From assembly GCA_964564695.1 (NCBI GenBank), contig CAZMCC010000017.1:1-45817 (forward strand): a DNA stretch of 45,817 nt. The letters are read 5' to 3'. Below are positions 1-7,262 of the stretch, in pieces. The position numbers and the translations under genes were made by a program. The stretch comes from CAZMCC01 sp964564695. GTDB lineage: Bacteria; Planctomycetota; Phycisphaerae; Phycisphaerales; UBA1924. Each line of letters begins with the position of its first letter. The first letter of the stretch is position 1. Under the pieces are notes generated by a model. It saw only the letters and a program-made list of their open reading frames with translations. It did no database searches and had not been told where the DNA came from.

Positions 1-96
1 CCGGGTCAGGTACAGCGCTGCCAGCGCTTGGGCCGGGTATTTCCTGGGGTCGATGCGTGGTCAGGAGCGTGACCCGGCCCGGCCTCGCGTAACTGA

Positions 97-218
97 ATGG
101 CATTCGCCCAGAGCGGCTTGAGCATGTCCGGCGCACCAGGGCTTCGCAGCACATGCTCAAGCCCAGAGCGGCTTGAGCAATGCCACCCGCTCCACCCGGC
201 GGACAGAGCTCCGCCGGG
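97..218. repeat. CTTGAGCATG palindromic repeat cluster
   Basis: A 19-nt sequence, gcccagagcggcttgagca, occurs twice in direct orientation (106-124 and 161-179). Between them lies a perfect 12-bp inverted repeat (116-127 with 151-162, gcttgagcatgt/acatgctcaagc). A further 9-bp inverted repeat follows (cccggcgga at 195-203 with tccgccggg at 210-218). A related piece (cagcttgagcatgccaccc) recurs at 5085-5104. The cluster lies just downstream of the minus-strand stop at 241. Bases 1-96 hold no gene or signal that I can recognise. Confidence 0.7.
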
Positions 219-240
219 GCACCCATCCGGGACACACCCG

Positions 241-483
241 TCATCCGTTGCGCTTGTGCCACAGTTCGCGTTCCCACGCCGGGCGGCCCGCGTCCATGAG
301 TTTCACGCCTTCGTCGGACGATATCGAGCCCTCGGCGACGTACGCGGCGATCTCACGCCGTGACTTCTCTTTTTCGCGGCTCTTGAGGACGGACTGGATC
401 ACGCCGCCGGCGACGGAGGCCACGACGATGATCGTCAGGCCGACGGCCCCCACGATGATCACGGCCATCACTTCTTCGGGCAT
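241..483 (-). CDS. Small single-pass membrane protein (paralogue A)
   Basis: An 80-residue protein. Residues about 5-30 form one hydrophobic membrane segment. A basic stretch follows (KSREKEKSRRE) and then a short soluble tail, IAAYVAEGSISSDEGVKLM. The tail resembles the short C-terminal oligomerisation helices of SHOCT-type proteins, but I cannot assign a family. The start at 483 has a GGAG-like ribosome site just upstream. The gene lies 31 bp downstream of a paralogue (515-754) that shares the RREIAAYVAEGS core, so the pair probably arose by tandem duplication and is co-transcribed. Function unknown; an inner-membrane location is inferred. Confidence 0.72.
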   Translation of the reverse strand: MPEEVMAVIIVGAVGLTIIVVASVAGGVIQSVLKSREKEKSRREIAAYVAEGSISSDEGVKLMDAGRPAWERELWHKRNG

Positions 484-514
484 GGTCGGAACTCCGGAAA
501 CGCCCCCGTCCAGT

Positions 515-754
515 TCAGCAGCAGCCGTGGTCCTTGTTCGCCGGCCCGGCCCGCATCAGCCGCTCGCCCTCCTCGGCGGACATCGACCCCTCGGCGACAT
601 AGGCTGCGATCTCGCGGCGCGACTGCTCGCGGGACCGCGTTTTGAACACGCTCTTGATGACGCCGCCGACGATGCCGACGATCAGCATGAGCATGGTCCC
701 GCCGATGGCGATGAGCGGGATGATGTCGTTTTCGATCGAGCCCAGGGTGACCAT
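515..754 (-). CDS. Small single-pass membrane protein (paralogue B)
   Basis: A 79-residue protein with a membrane segment at about residues 10-34 (IIPLIAIGGTMLMLIVGIVG), a basic hinge (KTRSREQSRREIAAY) and the same tail as its neighbour (AAYVAEGSMSAEEGERLM). I chose the ATG at 754 because GGAGG sits 6 nt upstream (761-765) and the protein then matches the length of paralogue A. Longer in-frame extensions upstream are Arg/Ser/Gly-rich and look non-coding. The gene is divergent from the SpoIIE phosphatase gene at 967, and bases 755-966 should hold the promoters for both directions. Function unknown. Confidence 0.72.
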   Translation of the reverse strand: MVTLGSIENDIIPLIAIGGTMLMLIVGIVGGVIKSVFKTRSREQSRREIAAYVAEGSMSAEEGERLMRAGPANKDHGCC

Positions 755-966
755 GACCAACCTCCGCGGCGGCGAGCGCCGGGTCGAGCCCCCCGCGGGT
801 CGACTGGTCATTCTTGGGGGGCTGGATCGGCGGATTTCACCCCTTGGACGGGAATCGGCGGCCCGGGTCGCCTTTACCTGGGCCGTGCCGCTACGTTCTG
901 ATCGGACGGTCCCGCTCCGCAGGCCCCCTGACCGCCCCCCCCAACCCCCACGCCCCGGGCACACCC

Positions 967-2244
967 ATGCTCAACCTCTCCGGTGATCCCGACAGCACGA
1001 TGCGCGAAATCGTGGAGATGATGCGCGAGATGTCGCGCCACACCGACCCGCAGCAGATGGTCAACGCCTATCGCACGCGGGTGCGCTCGCTGTATCGCAC
1101 CGACGGCACGGTCGCAGTTTCGCGGCGGGAGCTCGCCAGCCCGTGGTACCGCGTCACGCGCTCGAGCCGGTGGAGCAGCGACGTGAACCCGTGGCGCGAT
1201 CGCGACAAGCTCCCGCTGCTGGACCGGGGAATCCTCGGCGAGCTGCTCTACTCCGAGGAGCCGCGGCTCATCAATGACTTCCGGCCCGATCCGACCGACC
1301 CGTGTTACGAGCACCTCGAGGGCTTCCGGTCGGCGCTGGCGATCCCCAACTACGACCAGGGCAAGGCGCTCAACATGACGCTGCTGATGACCAAGCAGCC
1401 CAACGGCTTCGACCCCGCGGCGGCGCCGAGCATGGTCTGGATCGGCAACCTGTTCGGTCGCGCCACGCATCAGCTTGTGCTGGCCGACGAGCTGCGCCGG
1501 GCGTACGAGGCCGTCGACCGCGAGCTGCGGAGCGTGTCGGAGATCCAGCGGTCGCTGCTGCCGGTGGTGCTGCCGGATGTGCACGGCTTGCAGCTGGCGG
1601 CGCACTATCAGACCTCGCGCCAGGCGGGGGGCGATTACTACGACTTCTTCCCGCTGCCCGACGGGAAGCTCGGGATGCTCATCGCCGACGTTTCGGGGCA
1701 CGGGACGCCGGCGGCGGTCGTGATGGCGATCACGCACACGATGGCGCACGCGATGCCGGACCCGCCGATGGACCCGGCGCGGATGCTGGGGCATCTCAAT
1801 GAGAACCTCGCCGACGCATATGTGCGCACGGGGAGCGGGTTCGTTACGGCGTTTTACGGTATCTACGACCCTGCGGCCCGGTCGCTGCGGTATGCGTCGG
1901 CGGGGCACAACCCGCCTCGGGTGCGGCGCGAGGATGGGTCGATGGTTGAGGCCGTGGAGTCGGCGCGGGATATCCCGCTGGGTGTGCTGCGTGAGACGCG
2001 CTACAGCGAGGCGACGGCGAAACTGAACCCGCGCGACACGCTGGTGCTGTACACGGACGGGATCACCGAGGCGCGGGAGAAGACGGGGCAGCTGTTCGGG
2101 GAGAAGCGGCTCGATCAGTCGATCGCGCAGTCGCCGCCGGATGCGCCGGCGACGATCGCGAAGGTGCTCGATGATGTCGAGAAGTTTGCGAGCGGGCGGC
2201 CGGCGGATGATGATCGGACGCTGGTGGTGGCGCGGGTGATGTGA
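967..2244 (+). CDS. GAF-SpoIIE (PP2C-type) serine phosphatase
   Basis: A 425-residue RsbU/SpoIIE-type phosphatase. The N-terminus (about 1-170) looks like a GAF-type sensor domain (RSALAIPNYDQGKALNMTLL). A helical linker follows (ELRRAYEAVDRELRSVSEIQRSLLP), the usual lead-in to these phosphatases. The PP2C-like domain has the metal-binding motifs GGDYYDF (221-227), DVSGHG (241-246), ASAGHNPP and LYTDGITEA. Family members dephosphorylate anti-sigma-factor antagonists in partner-switching stress pathways, but no such partner is encoded nearby. I chose the ATG at 967 because upstream codons are repetitive Pro/Gly/Arg. No strong ribosome site is visible. Confidence 0.9.
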   Translation: MLNLSGDPDSTMREIVEMMREMSRHTDPQQMVNAYRTRVRSLYRTDGTVAVSRRELASPWYRVTRSSRWSSDVNPWRDRDKLPLLDRGILGELLYSEEPRLINDFRPDPTDPCYEHLEGFRSALAIPNYDQGKALNMTLLMTKQPNGFDPAAAPSMVWIGNLFGRATHQLVLADELRRAYEAVDRELRSVSEIQRSLLPVVLPDVHGLQLAAHYQTSRQAGGDYYDFFPLPDGKLGMLIADVSGHGTPAAVVMAITHTMAHAMPDPPMDPARMLGHLNENLADAYVRTGSGFVTAFYGIYDPAARSLRYASAGHNPPRVRREDGSMVEAVESARDIPLGVLRETRYSEATAKLNPRDTLVLYTDGITEAREKTGQLFGEKRLDQSIAQSPPDAPATIAKVLDDVEKFASGRPADDDRTLVVARVM

Positions 2245-2257
2245 GTTCGAGCGGGAT

Positions 2258-2340
2258 TCACCGCGGAGAACGCGGAGAACGCGGAGGGGAAGAGGATTCA
2301 CCGCAGAGGCGCAGAGGGCGCGGAGGAAGGCAGAGAAGAA
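2258..2340. repeat. CGCAGAGG/CGCGGAGAA 9-nt-periodic repeat (unpaired arms)
   Basis: Two successive arms of the 9-nt-periodic family, attcaccgcggagaacgcgg and ttcaccgcagaggcgcagag, start 14 bp after the phosphatase stop. Only the left-hand orientation is present, so no long hairpin forms here. The gene-free stretch 2245-2577 lies between two convergent genes. It holds this repeat, an apparently plain segment (2341-2480), and the CCACGGG double hairpin at 2491-2560. Confidence 0.75.
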
Positions 2341-2490
2341 AGTGCGGTGATGCGGCGGGGACGCGGGCGCATGGAAGAGGGCAAAATACGGGTCGTGAAG
2401 AGCTTGTCTTCTGATCCGATCGAGCAGAGGAATTCGTTCGCCCCTGCCGGGGCGAGAAGACAAAGAGACAGAGGGAAATGGGGGGGCTTT

Positions 2491-2560
2491 CCACGGGTTG
2501 CGCGACGCGCAAAGCCGCGTCGCTTCACCCGTGGCAACATTCGTGCGCCCCTTCGGGGCG
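2491..2560. repeat. CCACGGG double-hairpin element, copy 1
   Basis: Outer stem CCACGGGT (2491-2498) pairs with ACCCGTGG (2527-2534). An inner stem GCGACGCG (2502-2509) pairs with CGCGTCGC (2516-2523). Twelve bases later a small hairpin follows, CGCCCC-TT-GGGGCG (2547-2560). The element ends 18 bp downstream of the stop of the minus-strand lipoprotein gene at 2578. A second copy of the same architecture lies at 10180-10254. It could act as a terminator or as a 3'-end structure; there is no T-run after the small hairpin. Confidence 0.78.
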
Positions 2561-2577
2561 AAAGGCAGTGAGGCAGA

Positions 2578-3960
2578 TCACCGCACGATCAGCACGCCGT
2601 GGGGGCCGCGGCCGACGCCGACTCGGAAGTCGGCCTGCTCGAGCGTGGCGGTCTTGTTCTCGCCGCCGCGAGGGTTGAGGCGCCAGAAGGCGAGCTCGCC
2701 GTCGAGGGCGCCGACGTCGAGGGAGCGGAAGAGGGTGACGACGACGAAGTGGCCGTTGGCGTCGAAGCTGATGCCCTCGGGCATGCCGCCGAGCACGTGC
2801 TCGCCGAGAGCGGTGAGCTCGCCGGAGGCGGCGTCGAGGCTCAGCAGGGTGAGCGATCCGGACTTGAGACGTGAGTCGCCTTCGGGGAGGAAGCTGCGCT
2901 CGAGGTTGGCGGTGACGACGAAGCGGCCGTCGGGGGACACGGCCAATCCCTCGGGCGAAACACCGACGGGGGCGGTGGAGACGACCTCGTGGTGGACGCT
3001 TTCAGCGCCGCCCGAGCCGACGCGGATGACGCTGAGCGTGCCGGCGGGGGCCTTGAGGAGGTGGTCCTCGGCGCTCGACTGCCACTGGAGGTCGGTGGTG
3101 ATGAAGTGCCTGCCGTCGGGGGTCCACTGGCCGTGGAAGGGGAACTTGCCGACCTTGACGGGCTTGCCGAAGGGGCTGATGGCGAGGGCGCCGTCGACGC
3201 TGGCGAATTCGTAGAACATCACCTCGTCGCGCTGGGGCAGGCAGACCGCGAGGAGCTTGCCGTCGGGGCTCCAGGTGACGCTGGAGGCGATGGCCTCGGA
3301 GTCGTCGATGCCCATGAGTTCCCAGGCCATGGGTTCGCCGAGCTCGGAGCTGTTGACGGGGACGATCACGAGCTGGCCGCGGGGCTCGCGGGTGATGACG
3401 GCGGCGAGTGTGCCGTCGGGGCTGACGTCGCAGGCGCTGGGGTTCTTGCCGACGAAGGCGCTGCTGACCAAGACGGGGTTCATGGGGTCGGCGAGGCTGA
3501 CCATCTGGAGGAGGGTGCCGGCGGGGATGTCCTTGAAGCCGGTGGCGCCCTGCGGGGTCTGGCCGCGGGTCTCGACGACGAAGGCCATGGTGCCGGCGCG
3601 GTTGACGCTGAGGGCCTGGGGCGGGCCGAGAACGGAGTTGGAGACCGCGGTCTGTGCGAAGGCGGCCTGGTCGCCGGTGATGGGGAGGCTGATGACGGTC
3701 ATGGTGTCGCGCTGCCCGTCGGGCGGGACGGCGAGGGCGTCGTTGGCGAAGGTGGTGGCGACCATGTCGGCGTCGGAGATGGTGACGATGAGGCGTCCGG
3801 AGACGTCGCTGGGCTCGGCGGGGCGGTCGAACATCTTCGACTCGCGCGTGCCGGCGCAGCCGGCGCCGATGCCCGCGAGCGAGAGGCCGGCGGCGAGCCC
3901 TGCGATCGAGAGCGCGGTGCGGGCGGCGGGAAGGAAACGGGACGGGGTCGGGGCGAGCAT
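2578..3960 (-). CDS. Beta-propeller lipoprotein
   Basis: A 460-residue exported protein. The N-terminus has a long signal peptide ending in GIGAGC, a loose lipobox that would make Cys35 the acylated residue. The mature part contains repeated blade-like segments such as VSPDGTLAAVITREP, WSPDGKLLAVCLPQ, TPDGRHFITTDL and VSPDGRFVVTANLE, typical of WD40-like/YVTN/lactonase-type seven-bladed propellers. GGAG lies 7 nt before the ATG at 3960. No catalytic residues can be assigned, so it may be a binding or scaffold protein or a lactonase relative. It is convergent with the SpoIIE phosphatase gene and divergent from coaX. Confidence 0.8.
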   Translation of the reverse strand: MLAPTPSRFLPAARTALSIAGLAAGLSLAGIGAGCAGTRESKMFDRPAEPSDVSGRLIVTISDADMVATTFANDALAVPPDGQRDTMTVISLPITGDQAAFAQTAVSNSVLGPPQALSVNRAGTMAFVVETRGQTPQGATGFKDIPAGTLLQMVSLADPMNPVLVSSAFVGKNPSACDVSPDGTLAAVITREPRGQLVIVPVNSSELGEPMAWELMGIDDSEAIASSVTWSPDGKLLAVCLPQRDEVMFYEFASVDGALAISPFGKPVKVGKFPFHGQWTPDGRHFITTDLQWQSSAEDHLLKAPAGTLSVIRVGSGGAESVHHEVVSTAPVGVSPEGLAVSPDGRFVVTANLERSFLPEGDSRLKSGSLTLLSLDAASGELTALGEHVLGGMPEGISFDANGHFVVVTLFRSLDVGALDGELAFWRLNPRGGENKTATLEQADFRVGVGRGPHGVLIVR

Positions 3961-4123
3961 CGAGCGTCTCCGAGATGGGATGGCCGCCGGGAAGGGGGCG
4001 GGAAGGGGGGTAGGTTAGCCGAACGCCAAGCCGGGTGTCGAGTGGCCAGCCCTCGGGTCTTCAGGCCCCCCCGCACCTCCCGCACCCCCCCGCATCCCCC
4101 GGCTGCCGGCGATACGCTGGCGC

Positions 4124-4972
4124 ATGCCGGACCGGACCAATGGACAGGACTTGTCGCCGCTGCTGCTCGTGAGCGCGGGAAACACGCGGACCCGCTACGC
4201 CCTGGCCATCCCGGGCGGGGCGGAGGGACGGGAGCTGCAGCCTTCCATGGTGGCCGACAACGCGGACGCGGCGGCCCACGCGGAGATCGTCGGGCGGCTG
4301 CTGGCGGACGCGGCGGACGCCAACCCCCCCGAGGTGCTGGTGGCGTCGGTGAACGACCGGGCGGCGGACGGGGCGGTGGCCCGGCTGGTGGAGCGGCTGG
4401 GGAGCGGGGGGCAGGGGCGGATCCGCCGGTTTGGGCGGGATGTGCACGTGCCGATGCCGCACACGCTGGTCGCGCCGGTGACGGTGGGGCAGGATCGGCT
4501 GCTGAGCGCGCTTGGGGCGTTCACGCGGAGCGAGCAGGCGTGCGTGGTGGTGGATGCGGGGACGGCGATCACGGTGGACTTCGTGGACGGCGAAGGAGTG
4601 TTCCACGGCGGGGCGATTGCGCCGGGGCTGCGGATGATGATGCGGTCGCTGCACGACGGGACGGCGGCGCTGCCGCTGGTGGACCTGGCGCCGGCGCGGC
4701 AGCGTGAGGCGGGGGCGAGCGAGGAAGAGGTGGTGCCGTTCGGCAAGACCACGCAGGACGCGATCCGGGTGGGGGCGATCGGGGCGGCGCGGGGGCTGGT
4801 GTATCACCTGGTGGACAAGTACGCGGAGTTTTACAAGGCGTATCCGCGGGTGATTGCCACGGGCGGGGATGCGCCGCTGCTGTTTGATAATGATCCGATT
4901 GTGGAGCGGGTGGAGCCGGATCTGATTCTCATCGGGATGTTGAGTGCGTGGGAGCTGGAGGAGGCGGAGTAG
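4124..4972 (+). CDS. coaX: Type III pantothenate kinase
   Basis: Catalyses ATP-dependent phosphorylation of pantothenate, the first step of coenzyme A synthesis, in the cytoplasm. The 282-residue length fits CoaX with a short N-terminal extension. Diagnostic motifs of the ASKHA fold are present: GQDRLLSALGAF, VVVDAGTAITVDFVDG, FHGGAIAPGLRMM and ATGGDAPLL near the C-terminus. The first phosphate motif reads VSAGNTRTRYAL (residues 16-27), whereas CoaX usually has D-x-GNT, so Ser17 replaces the usual metal-linked Asp. No clear ribosome site precedes the ATG at 4124, so the start is uncertain. A heptamer repeat begins one base after the stop codon. Confidence 0.88.
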   Translation: MPDRTNGQDLSPLLLVSAGNTRTRYALAIPGGAEGRELQPSMVADNADAAAHAEIVGRLLADAADANPPEVLVASVNDRAADGAVARLVERLGSGGQGRIRRFGRDVHVPMPHTLVAPVTVGQDRLLSALGAFTRSEQACVVVDAGTAITVDFVDGEGVFHGGAIAPGLRMMMRSLHDGTAALPLVDLAPARQREAGASEEEVVPFGKTTQDAIRVGAIGAARGLVYHLVDKYAEFYKAYPRVIATGGDAPLLFDNDPIVERVEPDLILIGMLSAWELEEAE

Positions 4973-5066
4973 GGGCCAGGGGCCAGGGACCAGGGGCCAG
5001 TAGGGGCCAGGGGCCAGGGACCAGGGCCAGGGACCAGGGACCAGGGGCCAGGGGCCAGGGGAGGAA
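4973..5066. repeat. GGGCCAG/GGACCAG heptamer tandem repeat
   Basis: About twelve 7-nt units of gggccag or ggaccag run from directly after the coaX stop codon to about 5062, interrupted once by 'ta' and with one shortened unit. The same words, in forward or reverse sense, recur after der (19420-19455), after hrpA (25143-25185) and inside the MoxR-like gene (41014-41044). Confidence 0.85.
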
Positions 5067-5072
5067 GAGGTG

Positions 5073-5109
5073 CTCGAGCTCAGAGCAGCTTGAGCATGCC
5101 ACCCAGGCG
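5073..5109. repeat. CTTGAGCATG repeat, single copy
   Basis: gagcagcttgagcatgccac matches the repeat family at 97-218. It sits immediately before the MnmE-like gene. Potential start codons inside it (TTG 5090, ATG 5096) therefore come from the repeat and are probably not used. Confidence 0.6.
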
Positions 5110-5113
5110 ATGC

Positions 5114-6127
5114 ATGTCCGGTGACGCTGTGCGATTTCGGCTTGTTTCTTCGCCGCCGGGGGGGCAGGCGGCGATCGCGGTGATAGAGATTTCGGCGGAC
5201 TCGGGTGCGGGGCTTGACGCTGCTCTTGCGAGCACTGGGATTGATGCTGTTGCGCCGGGCACGTGGGCGCTGCGTGCGCTGGGGCGCGGCGCGGACGCCG
5301 ATCGGGGCGTTGTGGCGCGGGTCAGTGAATTGACGGCGTGGCTGATGCCGCACGCGGGGCCGGCGGTGGTATCGCAGTTGCTGCGGTCGCTGGGCGCGGC
5401 GGGTGTCGAGCAGCTCGAGGAAGCGGCGTATCCGGAGGCCGCGTCGGAGATTGAGGCGCGGATGCTGAGCGTGCTGGCGCGGGCGGCGAGTCCGCTGGCG
5501 GTGGATGTGCTGCTGGACCAGCCGCGGCGGTGGGGGGGGCTCGACCCAGCTCGCGTGGTTGCGCAGGCGGACGGCGCGACGCGAGAGCGGTGGCGGGTGC
5601 TCAACCGGCTGGTCGATCCGCCGCTCGTTGTTGCGTGGGGGGCGCCGAACATCGGGAAGTCGAGCCTGCTGAACGCGCTGGCGTCGGCGGATGTGGCGAT
5701 CGCGGCCGACGAACGCGGCACTACCCGGGATCATGTCGGCGCCACGCTCGATCTCGCGGGGCTGGTCGTGTGGTACGCGGACACGCCGGGGGTGAGTGCC
5801 GAGACGCCGGGCGATGACCCGCTCGCGCAGGGTCAGGCCGCGGCTCGGGAGCTGGTGGCGCGGGCTGACCTTGTCCTGCTGTGTGCCGACGCGACGAGCG
5901 AGTTCCTTCCGACGCCGACTCCCGGGGCGTCGGTTGTGCGCCTGGCCCTTCGCTCCGACCTCGGGCCTCCCCGGTCGGGCCCGCCCGCGGACCGTTCTCT
6001 CAGCCTGCTCGGCCACGATGTGCCGGGGCAGACGCTCGAACTGGCGCGGCTGATCCGCGACCGGCTGGTCCCGCCGGGGGCGTTATCGCACCCCGGGGCG
6101 TGGGCGTTCTGGGGGGCGCTCGCCTAA
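5114..6127 (+). CDS. Shortened MnmE-like GTPase
   Basis: A 337-residue protein built like MnmE/TrmE, the tRNA U34 modification GTPase. Residues about 8-115 resemble the MnmE N-terminal folate-binding domain (SSPPGGQAAIAVIEIS). The G domain has G1 GAPNIGKS (176-183), G2 GTTRD (202-206) and G3 DTPG (223-226). Two hallmarks are missing. The expected NKxD base-recognition motif reads LALRSDLG (278-285). The chain ends at ...GAWAFWGALA without the C-terminal helical half or the C-[ILV]-G-K catalytic cysteine motif; typical MnmE is about 450 residues. It may be a diverged paralogue with a different role or a decaying copy. The ATG at 5114 was preferred over starts lying in the upstream repeat. Confidence 0.75.
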   Translation: MSGDAVRFRLVSSPPGGQAAIAVIEISADSGAGLDAALASTGIDAVAPGTWALRALGRGADADRGVVARVSELTAWLMPHAGPAVVSQLLRSLGAAGVEQLEEAAYPEAASEIEARMLSVLARAASPLAVDVLLDQPRRWGGLDPARVVAQADGATRERWRVLNRLVDPPLVVAWGAPNIGKSSLLNALASADVAIAADERGTTRDHVGATLDLAGLVVWYADTPGVSAETPGDDPLAQGQAAARELVARADLVLLCADATSEFLPTPTPGASVVRLALRSDLGPPRSGPPADRSLSLLGHDVPGQTLELARLIRDRLVPPGALSHPGAWAFWGALA

Positions 6128-6211
6128 CCTTGCGGTCCGGCCCCCCACCCCCCCACCCCCCCCACCCGATCCATTGGCCGGATTCCCGAGTTTCCAACGA
6201 GGCTTTCCCCC

Positions 6212-7237
6212 ATGGTTGACGATCGGTTACGGAATATCCGCGAGGGCGCCGGCAAAGAGGACAGCCGGTACTCCGAGCTGATGACCGACCTGCTGCAGAA
6301 GGCAGGCCCATATGTGATGGGCGCGGTGATCGTGTGCAGCGGCGGGTACCTCGCGTACAAGTGGTACGACACCAAGCGGACGCAGGCGCTGTCGGCCGCG
6401 TTCTTTGAGCTTGAGCAGGCGATCGATTCGGGGAGCCCGTCATCGCTCGAGGCCGTGGCCCGCTCGCACGCGGGTCAGCGGTCGGTGACGCGGCTGGCGG
6501 AGGCCGAGCTTGGCGAGATCTACCTGGCGGCGGCCCGCAGGGGTGTCGTTCCGGGTGCGACGCTCAAGGCCGACGGCGGGCCGGAACGTCCCGAGGACGT
6601 CCTCACGCCGGAGAAGTCGAGCGAGTACCTGAGCAAGGCGAGCGCGGCGTTCCAGTCGACGCTCGACGCGACCAAGGATGACCCGCAGGTTTCGCTGCTG
6701 GCGCTCAAGGCGCTGTTCGGCCTCGCCGGGGTTGCGGAGAGCAAGGGCGATGTCGAGGGCGCCGGGCGGTATTACAGCGACGCGGCCACGCGGGCGAAGG
6801 CCGCGGGCTATGACGCGGTGGCGCAGCTGGCGACAAAGCGCAAGGAGACGGCGGGCGGGCTGAGCGCGATCCCGCCTTTGTTTACGATGGCGGACTTGCC
6901 GGCGCGGATGGAAGCGGCGTCGCCTTTCCCGACGATGCCGGGAGCGACGGGTTCTGCGCCGATGAACATCACCACGCCGGGTGGCGGTCCTGGTCCGGTG
7001 ATGATCCCCTCGGGCCCGCCGCCGGGCTTCGGGGCTGATGGCAAGCCGCTGCCTAAGGAAGACGGGACGGTTGGGCCGCCGCTTCCCGCGGGAACTCCCA
7101 CGACTCCCCCCACGACGCCTCCGGCTGCGCCGGCTCCTGCGCCGCAGGGCGAGCAGCCGAAGGCCACGCCGCGGGCTCCTGCCCCGACCACTCCCCCCGC
7201 CCCCCCCAGCGAGCCGAAGCAGGACCCGAAGCGCTAA
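6212..7237 (+). CDS. Membrane-anchored TPR-like protein with Pro/Ala-rich tail
   Basis: A 341-residue protein. A cytoplasmic N-terminus of about 32 residues precedes one membrane segment (about 33-50, GPYVMGAVIVCSGGYLAY). Helical repeats follow (about 60-225: FFELEQAIDSGSPSSLEAVA, ALKALFGLAGVAESKGDVEG), like the YfgM/TPR proteins that assist secretion chaperones. Residues about 245-341 are low-complexity Pro/Ala/Thr/Gly. This layout suggests a single-pass anchor with a large soluble domain on the far side of the membrane. Exact function is unknown. It lies 25 bp ahead of the pseudouridine synthase gene and is probably co-transcribed with it. Confidence 0.72.
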   Translation: MVDDRLRNIREGAGKEDSRYSELMTDLLQKAGPYVMGAVIVCSGGYLAYKWYDTKRTQALSAAFFELEQAIDSGSPSSLEAVARSHAGQRSVTRLAEAELGEIYLAAARRGVVPGATLKADGGPERPEDVLTPEKSSEYLSKASAAFQSTLDATKDDPQVSLLALKALFGLAGVAESKGDVEGAGRYYSDAATRAKAAGYDAVAQLATKRKETAGGLSAIPPLFTMADLPARMEAASPFPTMPGATGSAPMNITTPGGGPGPVMIPSGPPPGFGADGKPLPKEDGTVGPPLPAGTPTTPPTTPPAAPAPAPQGEQPKATPRAPAPTTPPAPPSEPKQDPKR

Positions 7238-7262
7238 GGGCGCCGGCTGGCGCGAGCACACG

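Noticed and set aside
2578..4707. Long open frames opposite the lipoprotein gene and in coaX (for example plus strand 2989-4707)
   Set aside because: They are Gly/Ala/Glu-rich shadows caused by high GC; the real frames show family motifs and signal peptides.
4973..5066. CRISPR array
   Set aside because: Units are 7 nt and contiguous with no spacers, and no cas genes are present.
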